Source: Kitasatospora aureofaciens
GTDB lineage: Bacteria > Actinomycetota > Actinomycetes > Streptomycetales > Streptomycetaceae
Direction: 5' to 3'
DNA: 64,000 nucleotides
Assembly: GCF_019192735.1 (NCBI RefSeq)
Contig: NZ_JAHTKP010000008.1
Coordinates: 172,691-236,690 of the forward strand
Position 1 is the first letter of the stretch, and each line of letters begins with the position of its first letter. A model generated the notes under the pieces. The model was not told the origin of the DNA, searched no databases, and saw only the letters and a list, made by a program, of their open reading frames with translations. Below are positions 16,833 to 24,969 of the stretch, piece after piece. A program made the translations under genes and the position numbers.

Positions 16833-18398
16833 GTCGCGCAGGCACGGGTAGTCGAAGAACCCGCGGGCCTGGACGCCCTGCACCGACGGCTTCGTCGCCG
16901 CGACCGGCGGGATCCGGGCGAACACCGCGTCCCCGCCCAGGTCGTAGAGGTGGTGCTGGACGTCGTGCACGGCCTTGGCCCGCTTCGCGTCGTTGCCGAC
17001 GGTGGTGTGCATGGCGGCGATCAGCCCGTCCAGGGTGGGGCTCGCGGGCCCGGTGAACGGGTAGGACGCCTTGGAACCGTAGAAGAAGGAGAGCTGCAGC
17101 GGCAGCGGCATCGCGTGGTACAGGTTGGTCTGCAGCGGCGTGCTGAGCAGGGTCTTGATGTCGGTGTAGTAGTCGGCGGCCGGGATCTTGTCGACGGTCA
17201 CCGCGATTCCGGCGGCCTGCGCCTGCTGCACGAAGGCGGTGGCGCTCTCCAGCGATCCGTACTCGTAGTCGCTGGTGCGGACGGAGAGCCTGACGTCGCC
17301 GAGCCCGGCGTCCGCGAGCAGCTTCTTCGCCTTCTCCGGGTCGTGCGCGCGGCGCGGCAACGTCGTGTCGTACCAGGACTGGTGGCGTCCGAGCGCGTCG
17401 TCGGCGACCTCGCCGTACCCGAGGGTGACGGTGCGGACCATGGCCTCGCGGTCGATCGCGTAGCGCACGGCCTGGAGGGCCTCGGGCTTGGTGAACGGCT
17501 GGGCGCCGAGGTTCATGGTGAGGGCGAGATCGCTCCACAACTCCTGGGGGGCGGTGACGATCCGGAGGTCCGGGTTCTTCGCCTCGGCCCGGGCGGCGGT
17601 GAGCGAGACGCCGCCGGCGTAGTCGAACTGGCCCGCCTTGACACCGTTGAGCCGGGCGCCCGCGTCGGCGACCGAGGCGAGCTCGATCTCGTCCAGGTAC
17701 GGGCCGCCGCCGAGGGAGGCGCCCCAGTAGTCGGTGCGCGCGGTGAGCAGGCTGCTCGCGCCGCGGGTCCAGCTCTTGAGGACGAACGGCCCGCTGCCCA
17801 GGGCGTGTTCGAAGTCGGTGGTGCCGGCCGGGAAGACGAAGACGGACTGAGCGAGGGCGAGGTCGAAGAAGCCGTCCGGAGCCTTCAGCGCCAGGTCGAG
17901 CGTCCGCGGATCGCGCACCGAACTCGCCACCGGATCCAGGCCGCTGAGCTGCCCGGCCTGCGTGGTCGGGTTCCCGGCCAGGGTGCGGAGGCTGAACAGC
18001 ACGTCCTCGGCGGTGAGTTTGCGCCCGTCGCTGAAGGTCGCGCCGTCGCGGACGCGGACGGTCCAGCGGGTCGCGTCGGTGTTGGGCTCGACGGACTCGG
18101 CGAGCCGCCAGACCGTCGCGCTGCCGTCGATCTCGCCGAGGGTGTCCCAGATCAGCCGGGCGCGGACGTAGTCGACGGCGCTGCCGGTGGCCTGGAGCAC
18201 GCTGGTGGTCTCGGCGGCCGAGCCGGCGAAGGCGGCCCGCAGCCGCCCGCCCTTGCGGGGCGCCACGGACGGCCCGGCGCTGGTGGACAGTTGGGGACTC
18301 GAAGAGCCGCCGCTGCTGCAGGCGGCGAGCAGCCCGCCGGCCATGAGCGCACCGGCGCCGCGCAACAGGGTGCGGCGGTCTATCTGATGAAACGTCAC
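16815..18398 (-). CDS. ABC importer substrate-binding lipoprotein, SBP family 5
   Basis: 527-residue extracytoplasmic solute-binding protein of the Opp/Dpp/NikA family. The N-terminus has twin Arg (DRRTLLRG), a hydrophobic core and a lipobox LLAAC with Cys27, so it is a membrane-anchored lipoprotein, possibly Tat-exported. Family landmarks: DGATFSDGRKLTAEDVLFSL near 115-135, LGSGPFVLKSW near 210, VRYAIDREAMV near 310. Members bind peptides, nickel or metal chelates. Its own Zur-like promoter and the thioesterase at the end of its operon favour a metal-NRPS-product complex as ligand (inference). GTG at 18398 has GAGG upstream. The 3' end carries a 21-bp stop-codon repeat. Confidence 0.5.
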   Translation of the reverse strand: MTFHQIDRRTLLRGAGALMAGGLLAACSSGGSSSPQLSTSAGPSVAPRKGGRLRAAFAGSAAETTSVLQATGSAVDYVRARLIWDTLGEIDGSATVWRLAESVEPNTDATRWTVRVRDGATFSDGRKLTAEDVLFSLRTLAGNPTTQAGQLSGLDPVASSVRDPRTLDLALKAPDGFFDLALAQSVFVFPAGTTDFEHALGSGPFVLKSWTRGASSLLTARTDYWGASLGGGPYLDEIELASVADAGARLNGVKAGQFDYAGGVSLTAARAEAKNPDLRIVTAPQELWSDLALTMNLGAQPFTKPEALQAVRYAIDREAMVRTVTLGYGEVADDALGRHQSWYDTTLPRRAHDPEKAKKLLADAGLGDVRLSVRTSDYEYGSLESATAFVQQAQAAGIAVTVDKIPAADYYTDIKTLLSTPLQTNLYHAMPLPLQLSFFYGSKASYPFTGPASPTLDGLIAAMHTTVGNDAKRAKAVHDVQHHLYDLGGDAVFARIPPVAATKPSVQGVQARGFFDYPCLRDAFLGS

Positions 18399-18434
18399 GT
18401 CGTCCTCACTCCAGGCATGTGCGAAGTGTGCGCC

Positions 18435-18464
18435 ATCCTAGAATGAAATGATAATTCTTTTCAA
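18435..18464 (-). promoter_or_regulatory. promoter of the importer operon with overlapping Zur-like box
   Basis: Minus-strand TTGAAA (18459-18464), an 18-nt spacer and TAGGAT (18435-18440) form a near-consensus vegetative (HrdB-type) promoter 37 nt upstream of the binding-protein start. The 15-mer TGATAATTCTTTTCA at 18449-18463, read on the other strand as TGAAAAGAATTATCA, matches the Streptomyces Zur box at 12 of 15 positions and covers the -35 and half the spacer, the classic repressor position. Confidence 0.5.
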
Positions 18465-18509
18465 TAAGACGGAGAGTGTCCGACCGGCTACATCTCCGCT
18501 ATGGCATCG

Positions 18510-19829
18510 CTACAGCGCCGCGTCCGCCTCCGTCCCCGGCTCCAGGTGGAACACCGCGTCGTCCGCGTCGTAGTCGTACAGCTCGCCGTACCGGCCCCAG
18601 TCGATCGCCGTCTCCAGCTGCCGCCGTGCGTCGTCCGCGTCGTAGCCGGCGCGCAGCAGGTCGAGGAAGAGGTCCTCGCGCAGCTTGTGGTCCTCGGTCG
18701 CGGCCAGCGCCTGGACGATCGCCCGGACCAGCGGCGCGCGCCGGGCGGCGATGCGGGCGAACAGCTGCTTGCTGGTGAGGATGTCGGCGGCGGCGAACTC
18801 GCGCCCGGTCGCGGTGATCGCGAGCCGCCCGTCGCTCGTCGTCGCGAGGCCCAGCAGCACGGCGGCGTCGACCAGCGGCAGCAGGTCGTCGACCTCGAAG
18901 TTCAGCTCGTCGGCGATCTCGGCCAGGCCCTCCTCGCCGCCCATCGCGAGCAGGATCTCCAGGAGGCCGGCCAGCCCGCCGACGCTGGCCGGCGGCAGCG
19001 GGGTGGTGATCGGGGTGGCCTGTCGGGCGGCGGGTTCGGCGGCGGGCTGCTCCTCGCGGCCGGTGAGGATGCCGTAGACGGTGTCGACCAGCGCCTCGAA
19101 CTGCGGGCTGCGCCGGTCGCGCGGGCGCGGGAGGTCGACGGTCAGCTCGAAGCGGATCCGGCCGGGGTTGCTGGACAGTACCAGGATCCGGTCGGCCAGC
19201 AGCACCGCCTCCTCGATGTTGTGGGTGACGATCAGGATCGACTTGACCGGGGCCTCGTGCCCGTCCCAGAGCCCGACCAGCTCGGAGCGCAGGTTCTCGG
19301 CGGTCAGCACGTCGAGCGCGGAGAACGGCTCGTCCATGAACAGCGCGTCCGGCTCGACGACCAGCGCCCGGGCGAAGCCGACCCGCTGGCGCATCCCGCC
19401 GGACAGTTCCTTGGGGTAGGCGCCCTCGAAGCCGTCCAGACCGATCAGGTCGATCGCCCGCAGCGCCCGCTCCCGCCGCTCCTCCTCGCCCACGCCCCGC
19501 GCCTGGAGGCTGAGTTCGACGTTCTGCTGGACGGTGAGCCAGGGCAGTAGGGCGAAGGACTGGAACACCATCGCCACCCCGGGGTTGGCGGCCCGCAGCG
19601 GGGTGCCGCGGTAGGCGACCGTTCCGGAGGAGGGGGAAATCAGCCCGGCCAGGCAGCGCAACAGCGTGGACTTGCCCGAGCCGGACTTGCCGAGCAGGGC
19701 GACGATCTCGCCCTCGACCAGGTGCAGGCTGATGTCGTCGAGCACCGGCAGCGCACGCCCGTCCGGGGTGGTGAACGTCTTGGTGACGTTGGTGGCCTCG
19801 ACGATCGTCGTGCGCGTGCTGGTGGTCAT
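18510..19829 (-). CDS. ABC transporter ATPase, NitT/TauT type with AAA-associated C-terminal domain
   Basis: 439-residue ATPase. The N-terminal 250 residues are a nitrate/taurine-type nucleotide-binding domain: Walker A GKSGSGKST, Q-loop VFQSFALLPW, signature LSGGMRQRVGFA, Walker B ALFMDEPFSALD, H-loop VTHNIEEA. Residues about 285-410 form the winged-helix-like AAA-associated C-terminal domain often found on this subgroup. It pairs with the double permease upstream (57-nt gap, same strand). No binding protein for this pair is present, and the substrate is unknown. ATG at 19829 with GAGGAG upstream. It ends 111 nt before the metallophore importer, whose promoter is independent. Confidence 0.5.
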   Translation of the reverse strand: MTTSTRTTIVEATNVTKTFTTPDGRALPVLDDISLHLVEGEIVALLGKSGSGKSTLLRCLAGLISPSSGTVAYRGTPLRAANPGVAMVFQSFALLPWLTVQQNVELSLQARGVGEEERRERALRAIDLIGLDGFEGAYPKELSGGMRQRVGFARALVVEPDALFMDEPFSALDVLTAENLRSELVGLWDGHEAPVKSILIVTHNIEEAVLLADRILVLSSNPGRIRFELTVDLPRPRDRRSPQFEALVDTVYGILTGREEQPAAEPAARQATPITTPLPPASVGGLAGLLEILLAMGGEEGLAEIADELNFEVDDLLPLVDAAVLLGLATTSDGRLAITATGREFAAADILTSKQLFARIAARRAPLVRAIVQALAATEDHKLREDLFLDLLRAGYDADDARRQLETAIDWGRYGELYDYDADDAVFHLEPGTEADAAL

Positions 19830-19886
19830 CGCGGTCGGCTCCTCGGAGGGCGTAGCAGGTCAAGGCGCAGAGCAGTGCACGACGGG

Positions 19887-21632
19887 TCACAGCGCATAGC
19901 GGGTCTCGGCGAGCCGGTACAGCCGGCGCCACAGCAGGCGGTTGAGCGCGACCACGTAGACGCTCATCACGCTCACCCCGACCAGGATCTTCGGGAAGTT
20001 CCCGGTGCCGGTGGCATCGGCGATGTACGCGCCGAGCCCGGTGGCGGTGAGATGGTGCGAGCCGTAGTCGACGACCTCGGCGACGATCGCGGCGTTCCAG
20101 GCGCCGCCGGCGGCGGTGATCCCGCCGGTGACGTAGTACGGGAAGACCGCCGGGATGATGAACGCGCGCCAGCGCAGCCGCCCGCGGACCTGGAAGCCGG
20201 TCATCGCCTCGCGCAGGTCGGTGGGGATCGCGGACGCGCCGGCGATCACGTTGAACAGGATGTACCACTGCGCGCCGAGCGCCATGAGCAGGATCGACCC
20301 GGCGTCGAGCGAGATCCCGAGGGCGACGAACGCGGCGGTGGCGAAGGGGAACAGGAAGTTCGCCGGGAAGCTGGCCAGCACCTGCACCACCGGCTGGGCG
20401 AACCGGGTGACCTTCGGGTTCATCCCGATCCACACCCCGACCGGCACCCACACCACCGTCGCCACCGCGAGCAGCACCACCACCCGCCCGAAGGTGGCCG
20501 CGCCCACGGCGAACGCGTGGCCGAACTCGCCGAGCCCGACGGTGGTGGCGAGGTAGTTGAAGGCCTGCCAGGCGCCGAAGACGACGATCGCGGCGACGGC
20601 GCCCGCGAAGAACACGTCCCCGGTGCGCTCCCGGACGACGGTGCGGGAGAGCGGGTGCTCGGCGAGGCCGAAGACCCGCGTGCCGCGGTCCAGCGCGAGC
20701 CCGACCGGGCGCAGCGGGCGGGCGGCGAGCTCGGGCAGACTGGAGCGGCGCAGCAGGTCGAGGACGACGCTGCGCGGCCGGTCGGCGGACTCCGCCTCCT
20801 CCACCCGGAACCGCTCCGCCCAGGCCGTCATCGGCCGCCAGAACAGCACGTTGACGCCGATCACCATGACGATCATCACGCCGATCGCGATGCCGACCTG
20901 CCCGAGGTCGCCGGCCGCGATGGCCGTGGCCGCGTAGGAGCCCATGCCGGGCAGCGCGTAGTGGTGGTTGAGGACGCTGATCGACTCGGAGGCGGCGAGG
21001 AAGAACCAGGCGCCGCCGAAGCTCATCATCCCGTTCCAGACCAGCGGGATCATGCCGCTCGGCACGTCGAGCCGCCAGAACCGCTGCCACTTGGTCAGCC
21101 GCATCACGCGGGCGGCCTCGTCCAGCTCGCGCGGCTGGCTCATCAGCGAGGAGTGGAACGCGAAGGTCATGTTCCAGGCCATCGAGGTGAAGATGGCGAA
21201 GATCGACGCGTACTCCAGGCCGAGCGTGGAGCCGGGGAAGAGGTTGATGAACGCGGTGACGGTGATCGAGAGGAAGCCCAGGATCGGCACCGACTGCAGG
21301 ATGTCCAGGACCGGGAGCAGCACCTTGTCCGCCCGCCGCAGCCGGGCGGCGGCCGTGGCGTAGACGAAGGTGAACAGGACCGAGGCGACCAGCGCGGCGA
21401 ACATCCGCAGCAGCGAACGCACCGCGTAGTAGGGCAGGTTGGACGGGTCGGTGGAGACCGTCGCCGGTGCCTGGTCGGGCAGGAACGGCGCGTTCAGCGA
21501 GGGTGCGAGCCGCAGCAGCCCGTACAGCAGGGCCAGCAGCGCGGCGGCGACCAGCAGGTCCACCCAGCGCAGCGCGGGCCGGCGCCACACCCCGCGCGAC
21601 GGGAAACCGCCGTCGCCGACCACCCGCACCAC
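19887..21632 (-). CDS. ABC transporter permease, tandem-duplicated NitT/TauT type
   Basis: 581-residue membrane protein made of two fused BPD-type permease halves. The first (about 25-265) carries the EAA loop ELDEAARVMRLTKWQRFWRL; the second (about 330-575) carries DLREAMTGFQVRGRLRWRAF. Each half has about six predicted TM helices, so one chain could form the whole pore, consistent with a single ATPase partner. The start is uncertain: GTG at 21632 lies in a run of GTG codons without a strong ribosome site. Tandem 13-bp repeats lie just upstream. Proximity to the zinc-type cluster may be coincidental. Confidence 0.5.
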   Translation of the reverse strand: MVRVVGDGGFPSRGVWRRPALRWVDLLVAAALLALLYGLLRLAPSLNAPFLPDQAPATVSTDPSNLPYYAVRSLLRMFAALVASVLFTFVYATAAARLRRADKVLLPVLDILQSVPILGFLSITVTAFINLFPGSTLGLEYASIFAIFTSMAWNMTFAFHSSLMSQPRELDEAARVMRLTKWQRFWRLDVPSGMIPLVWNGMMSFGGAWFFLAASESISVLNHHYALPGMGSYAATAIAAGDLGQVGIAIGVMIVMVIGVNVLFWRPMTAWAERFRVEEAESADRPRSVVLDLLRRSSLPELAARPLRPVGLALDRGTRVFGLAEHPLSRTVVRERTGDVFFAGAVAAIVVFGAWQAFNYLATTVGLGEFGHAFAVGAATFGRVVVLLAVATVVWVPVGVWIGMNPKVTRFAQPVVQVLASFPANFLFPFATAAFVALGISLDAGSILLMALGAQWYILFNVIAGASAIPTDLREAMTGFQVRGRLRWRAFIIPAVFPYYVTGGITAAGGAWNAAIVAEVVDYGSHHLTATGLGAYIADATGTGNFPKILVGVSVMSVYVVALNRLLWRRLYRLAETRYAL

Positions 21633-21697
21633 CGCCCGTCCGCGTCCGGCTGCCGCTTGCGTCCCGCTCCGGGTCGGCCGACCTGAGGATCACCGTC

Positions 21698-21750
21698 GTC
21701 CGACCGAGCCGTCCGACCAAGCCGTCCGTCCGACCGAGCCGTCCGACCGC
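21698..21750. repeat. 13-bp tandem repeat GTCCGACCGAGCC, about four units
   Basis: Four units (21698, 21711, 21728, 21741), with a 4-nt insertion between the second and third, between the DUF1648 gene end and the permease start. It occupies the expected promoter region of the ABC pair. No other element is visible in the 202-nt gap. Confidence 0.5.
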
Positions 21751-21834
21751 GGTCCAGCCTGACCGCAGACGTCCGGGCCCGCCACCGGAGCGCCGCCCGG
21801 TCGGCCGGGTGGCGGACCGGACGGCGCCCTCGCG

Positions 21835-22860
21835 TCAGGTGGCCGGCGTGCCGGCGCGCGCGGTGAGCGAGTTGAGGAGGGCCGCGCCGCGCTCGGCATC
21901 GTCGACGCTGACCGCGAACTCGGCGCCCCGGTGGGTGCGGACGACCAGGCAGATGCCCTTGCGGAGCATCACGGTGGTGCCCAGTCCGTTCATCCGGTAA
22001 CCCCAGCCGCCCGCCTGCGCCGGAGTGCGCTCCTCGGCGCGCGCCGAGGCGATGTCGTCCAGGGACCAGTGCCGTCCGGGCCGGCCGAACGGGCCGAAGC
22101 CGACGTCCAGCCCGTTCGCGGTGACCCGGGCCTGCACCGAGGAGCAGGCGAGCACGATCAGCGAGGTGGGCGTGAGAAGGGTCAGCAGTGACCAGCTCAG
22201 CCCGGTCAGCCCGGTGGCACTGGCCAGCGCGGTGCCGACCGAGCCGAGGCCGAGGAGGGCTGCGAACACCTGCAGCCCCGGGCTGCTGGTGCGGGAGAGC
22301 CAGACCAGCTGCGCCCCGGCCGGGATCGTCATCACCGGGCTGCGGGGCGGGGCGCCGGCGGCGGCGCCGGGCTTCCGGGTGGCGAGCCAGGCGAGCAGGC
22401 CCGCCACGCCCGTCCCCGCGATGATCGCGACGACCCAGGCGTCCATCGGGGCGGCGTCCTGCCACCGCGACCGGTCCAGGTTGGCGTGGACGATCGAGGC
22501 CTGCGCCCCCGTCAGCAGCACCCCGCCGCCCGCCAGCAGCGCCCCGGGCAGGCCGGGCTTCTGACCGCCCCAGAAGCGGCGGGCCACGACGGCGCCCAGC
22601 ACCAGGACCAGCCAGATGCCGGCCGGGAAGAGCATCGCCGCCGTCAGCGACATCGAGCCGTCGGGCTTGCTGCCGCTCCAGTGCGTGGCCACCGGGTCGG
22701 GCATCCGGTGGCGGGCCGCCCAGGGCAGGGCGACGAGCAGGGCCAGCACGCCGGCCGACCAGGCCGCCCCCGCCCAGATCCCTCCCCGGCGCGGCCGCTT
22801 TCCGTCCGTTACGGGCCCCTCGGCTACGGGCCCCTCTTGTACAGGCTCCGAGTCCGTCAC
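21835..22860 (-). CDS. DUF1648-type membrane protein, GntR-linked
   Basis: 341-residue membrane protein. After a polar N-terminus come TM segments and PVATHWSGSKPDGSMS near residue 50, the signature of DUF1648 proteins (compare SdpI and YtrA-operon proteins). Further hydrophobic segments lie near 75, 145 and 225-260, and the C-terminal 90 residues form a soluble PH-like domain (RPGRHWSLDDIASARAEER). GTG at 22860 overlaps the GntR stop by four bases, so the pair is coupled. YtrA-type GntR plus DUF1648 pairs are common in streptomycetes; a role in envelope stress or toxin immunity is possible but unproven. Confidence 0.5.
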   Translation of the reverse strand: MTDSEPVQEGPVAEGPVTDGKRPRRGGIWAGAAWSAGVLALLVALPWAARHRMPDPVATHWSGSKPDGSMSLTAAMLFPAGIWLVLVLGAVVARRFWGGQKPGLPGALLAGGGVLLTGAQASIVHANLDRSRWQDAAPMDAWVVAIIAGTGVAGLLAWLATRKPGAAAGAPPRSPVMTIPAGAQLVWLSRTSSPGLQVFAALLGLGSVGTALASATGLTGLSWSLLTLLTPTSLIVLACSSVQARVTANGLDVGFGPFGRPGRHWSLDDIASARAEERTPAQAGGWGYRMNGLGTTVMLRKGICLVVRTHRGAEFAVSVDDAERGAALLNSLTARAGTPAT

Positions 22861-23204
22861 GACATCCCCCTGATCAGATCCACGAGATCGTTCCTGCTGT
22901 AGCCGGCCCGGGCCGCGTCGGCGATCAACTGTCGTACGCGGTCCACCAGTTCGGCGCGGGTGTCGGCGTCCGCGGCGACCGTGATGCCACGGCCCCGGCG
23001 GAACTCCAGCACGCCTTCGTCCCGCAGGGCGCGCAGCCCGCGCAGGACGGTGTTGGTGTTGACGCCGAGGGCCCGGGAGAGGTCCCGGGCGGGCGGCAGC
23101 TTGTCCCCGGGGGCGCACTCGCCCTCGGCGACGGCCCGACGGATCGCGCCCGCCACCTGCTCGTGCAGGGGGCGGGCGTCGCCGGTGTCCAGCTTCAGCA
23201 ACAT
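22857..23204 (-). CDS. GntR-family regulator, YtrA subfamily
   Basis: 115-residue DNA-binding repressor. The winged helix-turn-helix occupies residues 10-75 (PLHEQVAGAIRRAVAEGE, then SRALGVNTNTVLRGLRALRD and the wing VLEFRRGRGITV). The short all-helical C-terminus (about 40 residues) is typical of the YtrA subfamily, which lacks a large effector domain. It is encoded first, followed with GTGA overlap by the DUF1648 gene. A perfect 9-bp inverted repeat overlaps its start codon, so autoregulation is likely. Confidence 0.5.
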   Translation of the reverse strand: MLLKLDTGDARPLHEQVAGAIRRAVAEGECAPGDKLPPARDLSRALGVNTNTVLRGLRALRDEGVLEFRRGRGITVAADADTRAELVDRVRQLIADAARAGYSRNDLVDLIRGMS

Positions 23205-23227
23205 GGTGCTAGTGACGATAGCACCAT
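23203..23227. promoter_or_regulatory. perfect inverted repeat ATGGTGCTA-N7-TAGCACCAT on the GntR start codon
   Basis: Arms at 23203-23211 and 23219-23227, identical as reverse complements, with a 7-nt spacer. Size and symmetry fit a YtrA-type GntR operator. It covers the regulator's ATG (cat at 23202-23204), so a bound repressor would block transcription or the leader of the mRNA. Confidence 0.5.
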
Positions 23228-23271
23228 GCGATCAGGAGTCACGAGTGAAGACGATCAGCAGGGGGAGACGA

Positions 23272-24732
23272 TCAGACGGCGGCCTCGCGCCGGTCCTCGT
23301 GCGCGGGCTCCTGAAGCGACTCGCGCGCGGGCCGCGCCGGCGCCTTGCCCCGCGCCCCACGGGAGAGCAGCAGGTAGAGGCCGGCTGCCAGGGCCCCCGA
23401 CAGCAGGAAGCTGACGTCGACCCCGCTGGTCAGGGACAGCAGCGGCCCCTGGTAGGCCGGGGTGTCCACGGCGCACAGCCCCAGCGCACTGCCTGCCGCC
23501 CAGGCGACCGTGGCCGGCAGGTTCCAGCCGGCCCGGTACCAGTAGATGCCGCCGCGCGTGCGCTGGTTGAGCACCTGCAGCGACTCCTGGTCGTAGTCGC
23601 CCCGGAAGCGGCGGTGCCCGATCAGCGTGATGACCGCCCACGGCGTGCCGATCGCGGTCAGCACCAGCACGAACGAGGTGACGGCGTCCTGCGCGTTCCA
23701 CACGAAGTGGCCGAGGAAGACGAGCACGGTCGCCAGGGCCGCCACGACGTACGTCGCCTGCAGCCGGGTGGCGCGCGGCAGGATCGCGTCCAGGTCCAGG
23801 CCCATGCTGTACAGCATCAGGCCGGTGTTGCCCGCGCTGCCCAGCAGGCCGTTGAGCAGCAGCGGCAGCAGGAACCAGGCCGGGGCGCCGGCGATCAGCC
23901 CGTGCACGTAGTCGTTGCCCGCGCCGGTGGCCACCGCGGTGAAGGTGCCGAAGAGCTGGGGGATCAGAAGGCCGAGGAAGAGGCCCACGCAGGTCGACCA
24001 CAGCACCTTGCGCTCCGAGTGCCGGGCGGGGGAGACGTACCGGGTGTAGTCGCCCAGCAGCGTGATGAACGCGATCGGCCCGCTCAGCCCGGCCGCCACC
24101 ACTGCCAACAGCCAGGTCGGCCAGAAGCCGCCCAGCAGGTAGGCGCCGTGAGCAGAGCCGTTGAAGTGCGGCGCGAACGCGAACAGCCCGGCCAGCAGCA
24201 GGGCGCCCATCGCCCACATCAGCACCCGCTCCAGCTTCAGCAGGAGCCGGTAGCCGAACACGGCGGCGGTCGCGCTCAGCACGGCCAGCACGCTGTACGT
24301 CGCCACGTACGCCACGCCGTCCGTGGGCAGCCCGAGCATCCGGTTGAGCGCGCCGACCACGACGTCGCCGCCCACCCACAGCGCCAGCGCCGTGTACCCG
24401 AGCGACAGCAGCAGCCCGACCACCGAGCCGATCAGTCGGCCCCGGACCCCGAAGAACGCGCCGGAGCTGGTCGACAGGTTGGTCGCGGTGCGCAGCGACA
24501 CCAACGCGAGCGGCGCGGTCAGGACGATGCCGGCGACGGTGCCGATCACCAGTGCGCTGAGGCTGCTCCAGAACGAGAGCCCGAACGAGACCGGCAGCCA
24601 GCCGAACACGACGACACCGAACGCGAGGTTGGAGCCGATGAGGATGCTGGCGACGTCGCGCGGTGTGCTGGTGCGCTCGGCGTCCGGGATGGTGTCCACC
24701 CCGTACTGCTCGATGTGGGCGTTCTGCGGCAT
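23272..24732 (-). CDS. NCS1-family nucleobase/cytosine-type permease
   Basis: 486-residue membrane transporter of the NCS1 (cytosine/purine/thiamine precursor) family: about 12 TM segments, IGSNLAFGVVVFGWLPVSFGL in TM1, GLSGPIAFITLLGDYTRYV near 245, a typical NCS1 substrate-path region, and GNTGLMLYSMGLDLDAILPR near 315. It would import a nucleobase or related heterocycle with H+ or Na+. The substrate cannot be read from the sequence. ATG at 24732; AGAAGG about 9 nt upstream is an acceptable ribosome site. Divergent from the KdpD-like gene, with two hairpins between them. Confidence 0.5.
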   Translation of the reverse strand: MPQNAHIEQYGVDTIPDAERTSTPRDVASILIGSNLAFGVVVFGWLPVSFGLSFWSSLSALVIGTVAGIVLTAPLALVSLRTATNLSTSSGAFFGVRGRLIGSVVGLLLSLGYTALALWVGGDVVVGALNRMLGLPTDGVAYVATYSVLAVLSATAAVFGYRLLLKLERVLMWAMGALLLAGLFAFAPHFNGSAHGAYLLGGFWPTWLLAVVAAGLSGPIAFITLLGDYTRYVSPARHSERKVLWSTCVGLFLGLLIPQLFGTFTAVATGAGNDYVHGLIAGAPAWFLLPLLLNGLLGSAGNTGLMLYSMGLDLDAILPRATRLQATYVVAALATVLVFLGHFVWNAQDAVTSFVLVLTAIGTPWAVITLIGHRRFRGDYDQESLQVLNQRTRGGIYWYRAGWNLPATVAWAAGSALGLCAVDTPAYQGPLLSLTSGVDVSFLLSGALAAGLYLLLSRGARGKAPARPARESLQEPAHEDRREAAV

Positions 24733-24843
24733 GAGGGAAGCCTTCTGGTGCAGGTACCCGTCCGGAATCGGTCCCTCCGGACGGCCCGGCAATCCTTCGC
24801 CGGACGGCCGGACCGGAACAAGGGCAATCCGGACGAACTGGCA

Positions 24844-24882
24844 CCTCCACAGCGTGGAGGTTTTGTCGGTTGCCACAAAACC
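24844..24882. promoter_or_regulatory. two adjoining inverted repeats in the NCS1/KdpD-like intergenic region
   Basis: CCTCCAC-AGC-GTGGAGG (24844-24860) directly abuts GGTTTTGT-N8-ACAAAACC (24859-24882). Both are perfect. The second is AT-rich against the background and looks like a protein-binding site or an mRNA hairpin about 125 nt ahead of NCS1. It is not followed by a U-run, so a plain terminator is unlikely. The rest of the 237-nt gap shows nothing obvious. Confidence 0.5.
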
Positions 24883-24969
24883 CCAGGTCAGAGCCGGTCC
24901 ACCAGTCGCCGGTCGCGTCCCCGGGCACGCGTGGCGGAGGATGGACCCGGAGGAGGTGGCGGCTCGGCG

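Noticed and set aside
19722..21686. 654-codon plus-strand frame
   Set aside because: Antisense to the ABC permease; composition is His/Asp/Gly/Arg-rich with no motif, typical of the mirror frame of a high-GC gene.
22960..24969. Open frame extending the KdpD-like gene 670 codons upstream
   Set aside because: It is antisense to the NCS1 and GntR genes, has the Arg/Gly/Gln-rich composition of a GC-biased shadow, and the KdpD domain begins exactly at GTG 24970 with a ribosome site.
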